A stretch of DNA of 43,213 nucleotides from a bacterium. GTDB taxonomy: Bacteria > Oederibacteriota > CAKKQC01. Shown here in pieces: positions 1 to 8,902 of the stretch. The first letter of the stretch is position 1. Each line of letters begins with the position of its first letter. Made by a program: the position numbers and the translations under genes. Location: contig CAKKQC010000010.1 of NCBI GenBank assembly GCA_919901855.1, positions 1-43,213 of the forward strand, in the 5' to 3' direction. The notes under the pieces were generated by a model. It saw only the letters and a program-made list of their open reading frames with translations, did no database searches and had not been told where the DNA came from.

Positions 1-2
1 GG

Positions 3-3000
3 ACCTATTCCGGCACCGTTGCGGGAGCGGTCACGCTCTCGACGACGGTGGCGGGAACGGACGCCAACTCGGGGGCGACGGTGACGGCCCCGTGCGCGGC
101 GGCCGCGGGAGCGGTCACGACGCCGGGAGCGTTCGCGGTGGCCGGTGCGGCGCCGGTCGCGGTTTCGGAGGGCCAGTGGTTCGCGGTCGCGCTCACGGTG
201 ACGAACACGGGCGGGACGGCGGTGACGGCTCTGTCGGCAACCGTGTACGCGGGCCCGGGCGGCGGGCTGGTGAGCGAGGCCGGAGGCCCAGTGCCCATCA
301 ACCTCGCTTCGCTGGCGGTCTCCGGGGCGACGACGTTCTACTTCAGCTTCACGGCGACTGGTACGGGGCCGGTCACGTTCACGGTGACGGTGGCGGGGAC
401 GACGCTGTGTGGCGGGGTGCCGGTGACGGTGGAGGCCGCCGGGTCGGTCACGGTGCAGGTCCAGGTGCCCGCGCAGTTGACCGCGCAGGCCGTCCAGTAC
501 GCGTCCACGATCTGCGCCGGCCAGCCGTACCTCGTCACGCTCACCGTGACGAATGTGGGTGAAGCCGATGCAACAGGGGTTGACGTCCAGTGGCCTTTGA
601 GCCCCTGGGCAGTCAGCGGCGGGGGTGGGGCGGTGTACGCCGCGGGGCCGGAGCCCGCGATGCCGGTGACGGTGGCGGGGAACACTTCGGTGACGTTCAC
701 GTGGACCTACTCCGGGTCACTCGCCGGGCTCGTGACCCTGACCACGACGGTGACGGGGACCGATGCGAACTCGGCCCAGGCGCTGGCTACCGCCCCCGTG
801 CCGGCGGGCGCGATCACGATCGCGGCGGCCGGGATCCTGGCGGCGCGCACAACGGTCTCGCCGGGGCAGGTGTCGACGGGGCAGTGGATCACGGTCGCCC
901 TCACGGTCACGAACGTCGGCGGCGCGGATGCGACGGCGGTGACGCCGGCGATCGACATCGGGCCGGGTGCGGTCGCCCTTGAGACGGGCCCGATCCCGGC
1001 GGGGCCGGTGACGCTGGTCGCGGGGGCGTCGCAGACGTTCGTGTGGACGTACTCGACGGCGGGGGCCGGGCTCGCGGTCTTCACGGCAACGGCGAACGGC
1101 ACCACGTGCGGTGGGACCGCGATCCTGGCCGCCTCGATCATCTCCGCCACGGTCCAGGCGCCCGCGCGGCTCGACGCGGTCGTGCACGTGACCGCTCCTG
1201 CGGCGTGCACGGGGCAGGCGTTCCTCGTGACGCTGACGGTGACGAATGCGGGAGAGGCGGACGCGACGGGGCTGACGGCGGCGGCGTGGGAGTTGAGCGG
1301 CGGCGGGGCGGCGACGGGGGTCGGGCCGAGTCCTTCATTCGGTGCGGCTCTCGCGGGCGCGGCCTCCCGGACGTTCACGTGGACGTTTACCGGGACCGTG
1401 GCCGGGCCCGTCACGTTCACGACGACCGTGACGGCGACCGACGCGAACGCGGGGACCGCGCTGACGGCCGGCCCGCTCGCGACGGGGCCGGTGGCCGTGG
1501 CGGCGCCGGGGGTGCTGGCGGCGGCGGCGAGCGCGCCTCCGGTCCTCTCGGTGGGGCAGTGGTTCCCGCTGGAACTCACGGTGACCAACACGGGTGGTGC
1601 GGATGTCACGGGGGTCACGGCGACCGCGTACGTGAACCCGGGAGCCGGGTTCGTGAGCGGGCTGTCGCCGGCGGACCCGGCGGGGCCGGTGACGCTGGTC
1701 GCGGGAGCGTCGCAGACGTTCGTCTTCGGAATGACGGCGACGGGGGCGGGAGTGGTGACGTTCACGGTGTCGGGCGCGGGGGCGACGTGCGGGGGAGGCA
1801 CGGCGCTGGTCGCGCAGTCGGGTGCCTCCGCCACGGTGCAGACGGCGGCAGCTCTGGTCGCCTCGATGCATCTCGTTCCGGGATCGGTCTGCACCGGGCA
1901 GGACGTACTCGTGACGCTGACGGTGACGAATACCGGCCAGGCCACCGCCTGGGGCCTGGATCTCGTGGCGCCGCCGTTGGTGATGACCGGGACGGGGAGC
2001 GTGAGCCCCGTCGCGGGGCCGGAGCCGGCCTTCCCCGTGTCGCTCGCGGGGGGGGTGGCGATGACGTTCACCTGGACCTACTCCGGCGCCGTCGCGGGGC
2101 CGGTCACGCTCTCGACGACGGTGGCGGGCACCGACACCAACTCGGGCGCGAGCCTCTCGACCGGGGTGGTGGCGGCCGCGGACACGATCACGACGCCGGG
2201 CGCATTCGCGGCCGCGATAGCCTCTCCGGCGATGGTGTCGACGGGGCAGTTGTACCGGGTCTGGTTGACGGTGACGAACACGGGCGGGACCGCCGTGACC
2301 GGGCTCTCGGCCACGATCTACGCGGGCCCGGGCGGCGGGCTCGTGAGCGGGCCGCAAGGACCGGTGCCCGTGGACCTCGGCTCCCTGGCCGCGGGGGCGG
2401 CGACGACGTTCGTCTTCAGCTATACGGCGACGGGGGCGGGGGCGGTCGCGTTCACGGTGACGGTGACGGGGTCGACGCTGTGCGGCGGAGTGGCCGTGCC
2501 GGTGCAGGCGGTGGAGACGGTGGCGGTGACGCAGCAGGCCGCGGTGGTGCTCGTGGCGTCCGCGGTCCAGTATGCTTCCGCGATCTGCGCCGGCCAGCCG
2601 TACCTGGTGACCGTCACGGTGACCAACACGGGTCAGGCGGACGCCACGGGCGTCGATCTCACTTCACCGTTCGCCGTGAGCGGCAGCGGGGTCACGGCGC
2701 CGTCGGCGGGGCCGAACCCGTCGCTGCCGTTCGTGCTGGCCGGCGGCGCCGCCGAGACGTTCACGTGGACGTTCTCGGGCTCGGTCGCGGGCCCGGTCGT
2801 GTTGACCGTCACCGTGGCGGGCACGGACGCGAACGGCGGCTGGCCGGTCGTTTCCGGCCCTGCGGTCACGAACTCCGTGGCCCTCCAGGCCGCCGGGATC
2901 CTGGCGGCGCGGACCAGCGTGTCACCCGGGCAGGTGTCGATTGGGCAGTGGATCACGGTCGTGCTCACGGTCACGAATACGGGCCAGGCAGACGTCACCG

Positions 3001-6000
3001 GGGTCGTGCCCGAGGTCGCCGTCGAGCCGGGCGGCGCACTCGTCGGACTCGAGGCGGGGCCGGTGCCCGCGGGTCCGCTCACGCTGACGGCGGGCGCATC
3101 GCAGGCCTTCGTCTGGACCTGGTCGGCGAACGGGGCCGGGCTCGCCGGGTTCACGGCGACCGCAACCGGGTCCACCTGCGGCGGCTCGCCGGTGCTGGCG
3201 GCTTCGAGCGTGTCGGCCACGATCCAGTCGCCCGCGCTCCTCGCGGCGTCGGTGGCGACCGGGCCCGGGGCGGCGTGCACGGGCGAGCCGATCATCGTCA
3301 CCCTCACGGTAACCAATACGGGGGGTGCGACGGCGTCCGGGCTGGCGGCGGCGCCGTGGTTCCTCGACGGCACGGGCGCGGTGGCGGGCGGGACCGGGCC
3401 GACGCCTGCGCTCGGCGGAGCGCTGGCCGGGGGCGCGTCGATGACCTTCACGTGGACGTACACGGGGTCGGCGGCGGGGCTCGTGACCTTCACCACGACG
3501 GTCACCGCCACGGACGCGAACAGCGGGCTCGCGGTCGGAGCCGGACCCGCGGCGTCGGCCCCGCAGTCCTTCGTGACGGCGGGCGCGCTCGTGGCGGCCG
3601 CGGCGGCGGGCCCGGTCACGGTCTCGGCGGGGCAGTGGGTGACGGTCGAGCTCACGGTCACGAATGCGGGCGGCGAGGACGTCTCCGGGATCACGGCGAC
3701 CGTCTACGTGGCCGGCTCCGCGTCCCTCGAGGCGGGCCCCGCGCCGGCCGGCCCCGTCACGCTGGCCGCGGGGGCGGCGCAGACGTTCGTCTGGACCTTC
3801 TCCACGGCGGGGTCGGGGGCGCTCGGGTTCACGATGACGGCCAATGGCATCACGCTGTGCGGAGGGACGCCGGTGCCGGTCCTCGGCGCCGCGACAGCCG
3901 CGGTCACGGTCCAGGCGCCGGCGGCGCTGGCCGCCCGGCTGGTCACGTTCCCGAGCCCGCGGACCGTGGGGCAGAACTTCCTCGTGACGCTGACGGTGAC
4001 CAACACGGGAGCCGCGGCTGCGCTCGTCGTGGACCCCGCGGCGTTCGAGCCTTCGGGTACCGGGACGGCCGGGCTCGTGGCGGGCCCCACCCCCTTGCCG
4101 CCGGTCACACTCGCGGGGGGCGCCTCCAGGACCTTCACCTGGACCTACACGGGCACGGTGGCCGGGACGGTGGTCTTCACGACTACGGTGACCGCCGTGG
4201 ACGCGAACAGCGGGCTGGGCGTGGCGTCCGGCCCGGTCGCCTCCGGCGGCGAGCTGATCCTGCCGCCCGCGCAGATCGACGTCGAGCTGCTCGCGCTGCC
4301 CGATCCGCGGAATGTGGGCCAGTCGTTCTTCCTGACGCTCACGATCACGAACACGGGCGCGACGCCCGTCACGGGCATCTCGTCCGGCGCGTTCGTGGTC
4401 TCCGGCTCGGGTGGCGCAGGCGGCGGCGTGGGGCCGACGCCGGCCCAGCCGCTCGCGTCGCTGGCGGCGGGCGCGTCCGTGACCTACACCTGGACGTACA
4501 CGGCGCTTTCGGTGGGGGTCGTGGACTTCACGACGACGGTCGTGGGGACGGACGCCGCGTTCAACCCCGTGACCGTCGGGCCCCTGGTCTCGAACCCGGT
4601 CGTCATCCAGGCGCCGGCCGGCCTCGCGGGGTCGCTCGTCATGGCCCCGGGCCAGGTCTCGACCGGGCAGTCGTTCCTCGTGATGCTGACGGTTACCAAC
4701 ACCGGTGGCGCCGCCGCGACCGGCGTGACGGCGAACGCGTTCCTGCGCACGGGGGCGGGGAACGCGGTGGCCATGGCCGGGCCCAATCCGTCCCTGCCGG
4801 CGACGCTCGCGGGCGGCGATAGCGTCGTCTTCACCTGGACGTACGCCGGGAGCGTGCCCGGGTCGTTCACTTTCACGACCACGGTCACGGGGACCGACGC
4901 GAACTCAGGCGCGGCGCTGACGACGGGCCCGCTCGTCTCGGGTCCCGAGGTCGTCCAGGCGCCCGCGGCGCTCGCCGCGTCGGCGGCCGCGTTCCCGTCC
5001 CCGGCGGCCAGCGGGGCGGGCTTCCTCGTGACGGTGACGGTCACCAATACGGGCGGAGCGGCGGCGACCGGGCTGACGCCGGCGGCGTTCGCGCCGTCGG
5101 GCACCGGGAGTGCGATCCTGGCGGCCGGGCCGCTGCCGGCGGCGCCGGTGGTCCTCGCAGGCGGGTCGTCCGTGACCTTCACATGGACGTACACGGCGGG
5201 GGCGACGGGGACGCTGGTACTGACGACGACGGTGACGGCCGCGGATGCCAACACGGGCGCGACGCTTTCCGCTCCTCCGGTCGTCGCCGGGCCGGTCACG
5301 ATCCAGACTCCCGCGATCCTGGCGGCGTCGCTGGCCGTGTCCCGCGCGACCTGCAACACCGGCCAGGACTTCCTCGTGATGCTGACCGTCACGAACACCG
5401 GCGGGGCTGTGGCGGCGGGCGTAACCGTGGCCGGCGCGCCCGTCCGGTCGGGGCCCGGGAACGCGACGGCGGGAGCCACCCCGGCCGGCCTCCCCGTCGT
5501 TCTCGGGATCGGCGCGTCGGCGACCTTCACCTGGACGTACACGGGCTCCGCCGCGGGGGCCGTCTGGTACACGATGACCGTGGGCGGAACCGACACGCTC
5601 CTGGGCGTACCCGTGGCGGCGCCTCCCGCCGTCTCGGGACCGGTCGTGATCCAGACGCCGGCCGCGCTCGTGGCGCGGACGACCGTGACCACGGCCGCCA
5701 CCTGCGTCGGCCAGCCCTTCCTGGTCATGGTCACCGTGACGAACACGGGCGGGGCGACGGCGGACCTCGCGGCGGCGCCGCTGCTGGAGACCGGCGGCGC
5801 CTCGACGCCCGCCGCCGGGCCGTCGCCGGCCGTGCCGCTCAGTCTGGCCGGGGGAATGACGGTTACCTTCACCTGGACCTACGCGGGGTCCGCCGGCGGC
5901 GCCTCGATCTTCACGGTCACGGTGGCGGGCACCGATGCGAACGCGGGCACGGCGGTGTCCGCCGGCCCGGCCGCGGCGGGGCCCGTGAGCGTCACGCCGC

Positions 6001-7670
6001 CTGGCGCGTTGGTGGCGGCAGTCTCGGCGCCGTCGTCGGTGACGGTGGGCCAGACCATCCAGGTCGTCCTGACGGCCACGAACTCAGGGATCGCGGCGGT
6101 GACGGGAGTCGTCCCCGCGGTCGCGATCGGGCCGGGCGGGGCCCAAGTCGTGCCCGCGGGCGGGCCGATCCCGGCCGGCCCGGTGTCCCTGGCGACGGGG
6201 GTGGGGCAGTCGTTCACCTGGCTCTACCTCGTGACGGGGGCGGGTCCCGTGGCCTTCAGCGCGACCGCCACGGGGAGCGACCTCTGCGCGGTCCGCGCGG
6301 CCGGCGCCACCGCTCCAATGGCCGCCCAGACGCCGGCTTCCCTCGCCGCGTCCCTCGCCATGCTCCCGCCCGCCACGAACGTGGGATCGGCTTTTCTACT
6401 CACGTTGACGGTGACGAACACGGGGTCGGCGGCGGTGAGCGGCTTCGCCGTCGAGCCCGTCTCGTTGGGCGGTTCCGGCGCCGTGACGCTCATCGCGGCG
6501 CCGGCGGTGCCGGCCTTCCTCGCGGGCGGCGCTTCCGTGACCTTCACGTGGACTTTAGCGGGGGCGTCGCTCGGCCCCGTGGACTTCACGACGACGGTGG
6601 CGGGGCTTGACGCGAACTCGGGGTGGGCCGCGGGCGGGGGCCGCGTGACGCTGGCGGCAACCGTGAACGCGAAAGCCGTGCTCGTGGCCGACGCCGCGCT
6701 CATGCCGGCCACCGTCTCGGTGGGCCAGACCATCACGGCGACGTTCACGGTGACCAACACGGGCACCAACCCCGCGCTGTTCGTGACACCCGTGGCCGTC
6801 AACGCATCCACGGCCGGGCTGGCTCAGTCCGCGCCCCTGCCGGGGGTGACGACGATCGCGGCGGGCGCGACCCGCACCTTCGTCTGGCAGTGGCAGGCCG
6901 TGTCGGCCGGGACGGTGGACCTGTCGCTCTCGGTGTCGGGACAGGATTCGGTCAGCGGGGAGATCACGTTCGCCACCCGCCAGCTCACGGGCGCGGTCCA
7001 GGTGCCCGGCTCGCTGGCGGCGTCCATCGCGCTCTCGGCCACCGACGTCATGGCCGGCGCGACCGTCTGGGTCTCGACCACGGTCACGAACACGGGCGGG
7101 GCGGCGGTGGCAGGCATCGTGCCGGTCCTCTCCATGATCGGCGGGGCGGTTGGTGTGCTCGCCGCGCCCCCGCCGGGGGCGATCACGCTCGCGGGCGGAA
7201 CGTCCGTCACGTGGACGTGGACGCTGACGGCCGCGGTGCCCGGGGTCGAGACGTTCACGGGGGCGGCCACGGGGACCGACGTCAACACCGGCGCGGCCGT
7301 CGGGACGGTCACGTCGACGCGGGGCCTGCGCATCGAGGGCACAGGGCTCTCGGTGGTGTCGTTCTCGGTGTCCGCCGGGCTCGCGGGGCTCGACGACCTC
7401 ATCCAGGTGCGGATGACGCTTTCTAACACGGGGACCGTTTCGGATCCCGCCGTGGCGCCCTCTACGCTCGCCGTGACCGGGGATGGCCGGGTGGCGCTGG
7501 TGTCGGGCCCCTCGCCGTCGACCACGACGCTCGGGGTCGGGCGGAGCGTTACCGTGATCTGGGTCTACCGGGCGGTCGGGGGTGGGACCGTGGCCTTCAC
7601 GGGATCGGCGTCGAGCGCGAACGGGGCGTCGACCGGGCCGGCGACTTCGGGGGCCGTCGTCATCCGCGAG
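3..7670 (+). repeat. Tandem array of about 22 Ig-like coding modules (period about 340-350 bp)
   Basis: The motif coding LTVTNTG recurs about every 345 bp through the gene. Two module kinds alternate in the first half. One has a GQW entry strand and a late CGG; the other has an early C.GQ and a TDANSG end. Later modules are mostly of the second kind. The array is already in progress at the left window edge. Confidence 0.9.
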
Positions 7671-7955
7671 GCCGGCGGCAGTCTCGCCGACGCCATCGTC
7701 TATCCCAACCCGTTCCGCCCGGCCGAGGCGGTGGGGGGGACGGTGAAGTTCCGCCGGATGCCGCCGAAGACGACGGTCATCCTCTACACGGTGGCGGGCG
7801 AGCGGGTCGGCAAGATGGAGGCCGACGCCAACGGGCTCGCGGAATGGAACGGGCGCAACCAGTGGGGAACCGCGGTGACGCCGGCCGTCTACTTCTACGT
7901 TCTCCAGGCGCCGGACGGTTCCCGCAGGATCGGGAAACTGCAGGTCACGCCCTAG
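3..7955 (+). CDS. Giant secreted Ig-like repeat protein with FlgD-like C-terminal domain (5' end outside window)
   Basis: The frame is open from base 3, so the true start lies upstream and more than 2,640 residues are visible. I count about 22 modules of roughly 115 residues, each carrying the strand motif LTVTNTGG.A.TG followed by a TFTWTYSG-type strand. This is the pattern of CARDB/DUF11-type Ig-fold repeats of surface proteins. The last 90 residues (from about base 7680) hold YPNPFRP, an ILYTVAGE strand, a WNGRNQWG turn and a YFYVLQ strand. That is a FlgD-Ig/CHU-like C-terminal domain, which in many phyla marks secreted or surface-sorted proteins. Composition is extreme: Ala, Gly, Thr, Val, Pro and Ser dominate, and I see only one lysine before the C-terminal domain. 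Tandem hairpins follow the stop. A role as surface stalk, adhesin or matrix protein is inference; no catalytic motif is visible. Confidence 0.9.
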   Translation, partial: TYSGTVAGAVTLSTTVAGTDANSGATVTAPCAAAAGAVTTPGAFAVAGAAPVAVSEGQWFAVALTVTNTGGTAVTALSATVYAGPGGGLVSEAGGPVPINLASLAVSGATTFYFSFTATGTGPVTFTVTVAGTTLCGGVPVTVEAAGSVTVQVQVPAQLTAQAVQYASTICAGQPYLVTLTVTNVGEADATGVDVQWPLSPWAVSGGGGAVYAAGPEPAMPVTVAGNTSVTFTWTYSGSLAGLVTLTTTVTGTDANSAQALATAPVPAGAITIAAAGILAARTTVSPGQVSTGQWITVALTVTNVGGADATAVTPAIDIGPGAVALETGPIPAGPVTLVAGASQTFVWTYSTAGAGLAVFTATANGTTCGGTAILAASIISATVQAPARLDAVVHVTAPAACTGQAFLVTLTVTNAGEADATGLTAAAWELSGGGAATGVGPSPSFGAALAGAASRTFTWTFTGTVAGPVTFTTTVTATDANAGTALTAGPLATGPVAVAAPGVLAAAASAPPVLSVGQWFPLELTVTNTGGADVTGVTATAYVNPGAGFVSGLSPADPAGPVTLVAGASQTFVFGMTATGAGVVTFTVSGAGATCGGGTALVAQSGASATVQTAAALVASMHLVPGSVCTGQDVLVTLTVTNTGQATAWGLDLVAPPLVMTGTGSVSPVAGPEPAFPVSLAGGVAMTFTWTYSGAVAGPVTLSTTVAGTDTNSGASLSTGVVAAADTITTPGAFAAAIASPAMVSTGQLYRVWLTVTNTGGTAVTGLSATIYAGPGGGLVSGPQGPVPVDLGSLAAGAATTFVFSYTATGAGAVAFTVTVTGSTLCGGVAVPVQAVETVAVTQQAAVVLVASAVQYASAICAGQPYLVTVTVTNTGQADATGVDLTSPFAVSGSGVTAPSAGPNPSLPFVLAGGAAETFTWTFSGSVAGPVVLTVTVAGTDANGGWPVVSGPAVTNSVALQAAGILAARTSVSPGQVSIGQWITVVLTVTNTGQADVTGVVPEVAVEPGGALVGLEAGPVPAGPLTLTAGASQAFVWTWSANGAGLAGFTATATGSTCGGSPVLAASSVSATIQSPALLAASVATGPGAACTGEPIIVTLTVTNTGGATASGLAAAPWFLDGTGAVAGGTGPTPALGGALAGGASMTFTWTYTGSAAGLVTFTTTVTATDANSGLAVGAGPAASAPQSFVTAGALVAAAAAGPVTVSAGQWVTVELTVTNAGGEDVSGITATVYVAGSASLEAGPAPAGPVTLAAGAAQTFVWTFSTAGSGALGFTMTANGITLCGGTPVPVLGAATAAVTVQAPAALAARLVTFPSPRTVGQNFLVTLTVTNTGAAAALVVDPAAFEPSGTGTAGLVAGPTPLPPVTLAGGASRTFTWTYTGTVAGTVVFTTTVTAVDANSGLGVASGPVASGGELILPPAQIDVELLALPDPRNVGQSFFLTLTITNTGATPVTGISSGAFVVSGSGGAGGGVGPTPAQPLASLAAGASVTYTWTYTALSVGVVDFTTTVVGTDAAFNPVTVGPLVSNPVVIQAPAGLAGSLVMAPGQVSTGQSFLVMLTVTNTGGAAATGVTANAFLRTGAGNAVAMAGPNPSLPATLAGGDSVVFTWTYAGSVPGSFTFTTTVTGTDANSGAALTTGPLVSGPEVVQAPAALAASAAAFPSPAASGAGFLVTVTVTNTGGAAATGLTPAAFAPSGTGSAILAAGPLPAAPVVLAGGSSVTFTWTYTAGATGTLVLTTTVTAADANTGATLSAPPVVAGPVTIQTPAILAASLAVSRATCNTGQDFLVMLTVTNTGGAVAAGVTVAGAPVRSGPGNATAGATPAGLPVVLGIGASATFTWTYTGSAAGAVWYTMTVGGTDTLLGVPVAAPPAVSGPVVIQTPAALVARTTVTTAATCVGQPFLVMVTVTNTGGATADLAAAPLLETGGASTPAAGPSPAVPLSLAGGMTVTFTWTYAGSAGGASIFTVTVAGTDANAGTAVSAGPAAAGPVSVTPPGALVAAVSAPSSVTVGQTIQVVLTATNSGIAAVTGVVPAVAIGPGGAQVVPAGGPIPAGPVSLATGVGQSFTWLYLVTGAGPVAFSATATGSDLCAVRAAGATAPMAAQTPASLAASLAMLPPATNVGSAFLLTLTVTNTGSAAVSGFAVEPVSLGGSGAVTLIAAPAVPAFLAGGASVTFTWTLAGASLGPVDFTTTVAGLDANSGWAAGGGRVTLAATVNAKAVLVADAALMPATVSVGQTITATFTVTNTGTNPALFVTPVAVNASTAGLAQSAPLPGVTTIAAGATRTFVWQWQAVSAGTVDLSLSVSGQDSVSGEITFATRQLTGAVQVPGSLAASIALSATDVMAGATVWVSTTVTNTGGAAVAGIVPVLSMIGGAVGVLAAPPPGAITLAGGTSVTWTWTLTAAVPGVETFTGAATGTDVNTGAAVGTVTSTRGLRIEGTGLSVVSFSVSAGLAGLDDLIQVRMTLSNTGTVSDPAVAPSTLAVTGDGRVALVSGPSPSTTTLGVGRSVTVIWVYRAVGGGTVAFTGSASSANGASTGPATSGAVVIREAGGSLADAIVYPNPFRPAEAVGGTVKFRRMPPKTTVILYTVAGERVGKMEADANGLAEWNGRNQWGTAVTPAVYFYVLQAPDGSRRIGKLQVTP
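160..4290 (+). repeat. Higher-order duplication: two six-module blocks of about 2.07 kb
   Basis: Modules 1-6 (about 160-2230) match modules 7-12 (about 2230-4290) in order and in idiosyncratic residues. Examples are YAGPGGGLVS at both ~247 and ~2320, VQYAS.ICAGQPYLVT at ~493 and ~2566, and GILAART.VSPGQVS at ~831 and ~2895. Offsets are 2064-2073 bp. The first bases of the window match base ~2076 onward at the same offset, so a further block probably lies upstream. Confidence 0.75.
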
Positions 7956-7973
7956 GCCGCGTGACTCTTGGAG

Positions 7974-8021
7974 CGGTGCCGGTGGCACCGCGACCGCGCA
8001 GTCCCCAGGCTGTGCCTGGGG
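7974..8021 (+). terminator. Tandem hairpins after the giant gene (possible terminator, no T-run)
   Basis: Two perfect inverted repeats follow the stop codon. CGGTGCC/GGCACCG (7974-7980 with 7984-7990) has a 3-nt loop, and CCCCAGGC/GCCTGGGG (8003-8010 with 8014-8021) has a TGT loop. Neither is followed by a T-tract, so they may be mRNA 3'-end stabilisers or factor-dependent termination points. Confidence 0.4.
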
Positions 8022-8044
8022 CGGAGCGGCAGTGCCTGAGGCCT

Positions 8045-8053
8045 TGCTAACAT
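8045..8053 (+). promoter_or_regulatory. Extended -10 promoter of the FN3-like gene
   Basis: TGC followed by TAACAT forms an extended -10. It ends 6 nt before the ATG at 8060, so transcription would start at or next to that codon. No convincing -35 is visible. Confidence 0.45.
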
Positions 8054-8059
8054 ATGCCC

Positions 8060-8902
8060 ATGAGACCCGCCGCCCGCCCGAGCCTGATTCTCCTGCTGTG
8101 CACCGCTTCCCTCACCGCTTCCGCCGCCGAGGCGCCTACCGGCCTCACGGGCTGGAGATCGGCCCGCGGGATAACGCTCTCCTGGTCGCAGTCGCCGGCG
8201 GGCGGGTTCACGATCTGGCGGGGGACCGTGTCCGGCTCCCTGCGGACGCTCGCGTCCCTGCCGCCCGGCCAGGGCGGGTTCTGGGACACGTCCGCCGCGC
8301 GGCTGCAGGGGTACGTCTACGCGCTCGGCGATTCCCGGTCGCACGGCCCCGAGCTCGTCCTGGCGGGGGCGCCGCCGCCGGTCCGGATCATGGCCGGGCA
8401 GGTCACGACGTGCAGTGGGCTGAGGCGGGACGCCGTGTACCCCGCGGACACGCAGGCGTTCTTCACTCCTTCCCGGGACGCGTTCGTCGAGTACTTCGGG
8501 TATTTCCTCATGCGGCCGTTCGATCCGACCGTGCGGGAAGCCCGGATCGTGTGGCGCGACCCGAAGGGAGGGGTGTTCGCCGAGTACTCGCACCCGATCA
8601 CGCCCCGGCGCGTCGAGCTCCCGGAGGGGCCCGTCGGCCAGATCGTGCTGCCCCTGTCCATCGGTCTGCGGCAGGTCGTCGCGCAGAACGGGCAGACCCG
8701 GGTGCCCACCGAACCCGGGACCTACACGGTAGAGGCGTTCGTGGACGACGTGCCCGTGTCGCTCACGGTGTGGTACCTGCGGGAGGAGGCGTCGAAGAAG
8801 GCGGCCCCTCCAACAGGTGCTTCTGCACCTGGGGGCGCCCTGGAGCCGTCGCTTCCCGGCACCATGCCGCGCACCCCTCTGCCGGGCACCGCCCTCCCGT
8901 GA
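8060..8902 (+). CDS. Secreted protein with N-terminal fibronectin type III-like domain
   Basis: The protein has 280 residues. A signal peptide covers about residues 1-22: a basic start, then an LILLLCTASLTA-type core, then ASAAEAP. Residues 24-95 look like an FN3 domain: TGLTGW, then an ITLSWS strand, a FTIWRGT strand and a GYVYALG strand. The rest (about 100-250) is beta-rich, ending in a VEAFVDD and LTVWYL strand pair and a Pro/Gly-rich tail. I do not recognise a family for that part. I prefer ATG 8060 over ATG 8054 because 8054 directly abuts the -10; both give the same mature protein. The stop overlaps the GTG of holA as GTGA. It follows the giant repeat protein, so a shared surface role is possible but unproven. 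Confidence 0.8.
   Translation: MRPAARPSLILLLCTASLTASAAEAPTGLTGWRSARGITLSWSQSPAGGFTIWRGTVSGSLRTLASLPPGQGGFWDTSAARLQGYVYALGDSRSHGPELVLAGAPPPVRIMAGQVTTCSGLRRDAVYPADTQAFFTPSRDAFVEYFGYFLMRPFDPTVREARIVWRDPKGGVFAEYSHPITPRRVELPEGPVGQIVLPLSIGLRQVVAQNGQTRVPTEPGTYTVEAFVDDVPVSLTVWYLREEASKKAAPPTGASAPGGALEPSLPGTMPRTPLPGTALP
8814..8831 (+). repeat. Perfect hairpin with TTCT loop inside the FN3-like gene
   Basis: CAGGTGC (8814-8820), loop TTCT (8821-8824), GCACCTG (8825-8831). It falls in the Pro/Gly-rich tail coding region. It has the same loop and the same GC loop-closing bases as the larger hairpin in holA at 9637-9662. Confidence 0.5.

Noticed and set aside
1043-4822. Very long Arg/Gly/Asp-rich open frames on both strands across the giant repeat gene
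   Set aside because: They mirror the repeat gene in other frames, have the composition expected from shifted GC-rich codons and show no domain; the repeat gene explains the region.
3-7670. CRISPR or satellite-type repeat
   Set aside because: The repeats are about 345 bp, degenerate, in frame and protein-coding throughout; there are no short identical repeats with unique spacers.
8032-8898. Open frame running into holA from upstream
   Set aside because: It lies out of frame over the FN3-like gene, which has a signal peptide and domain; recognisable delta sequence begins only after the GTGA overlap at 8899.
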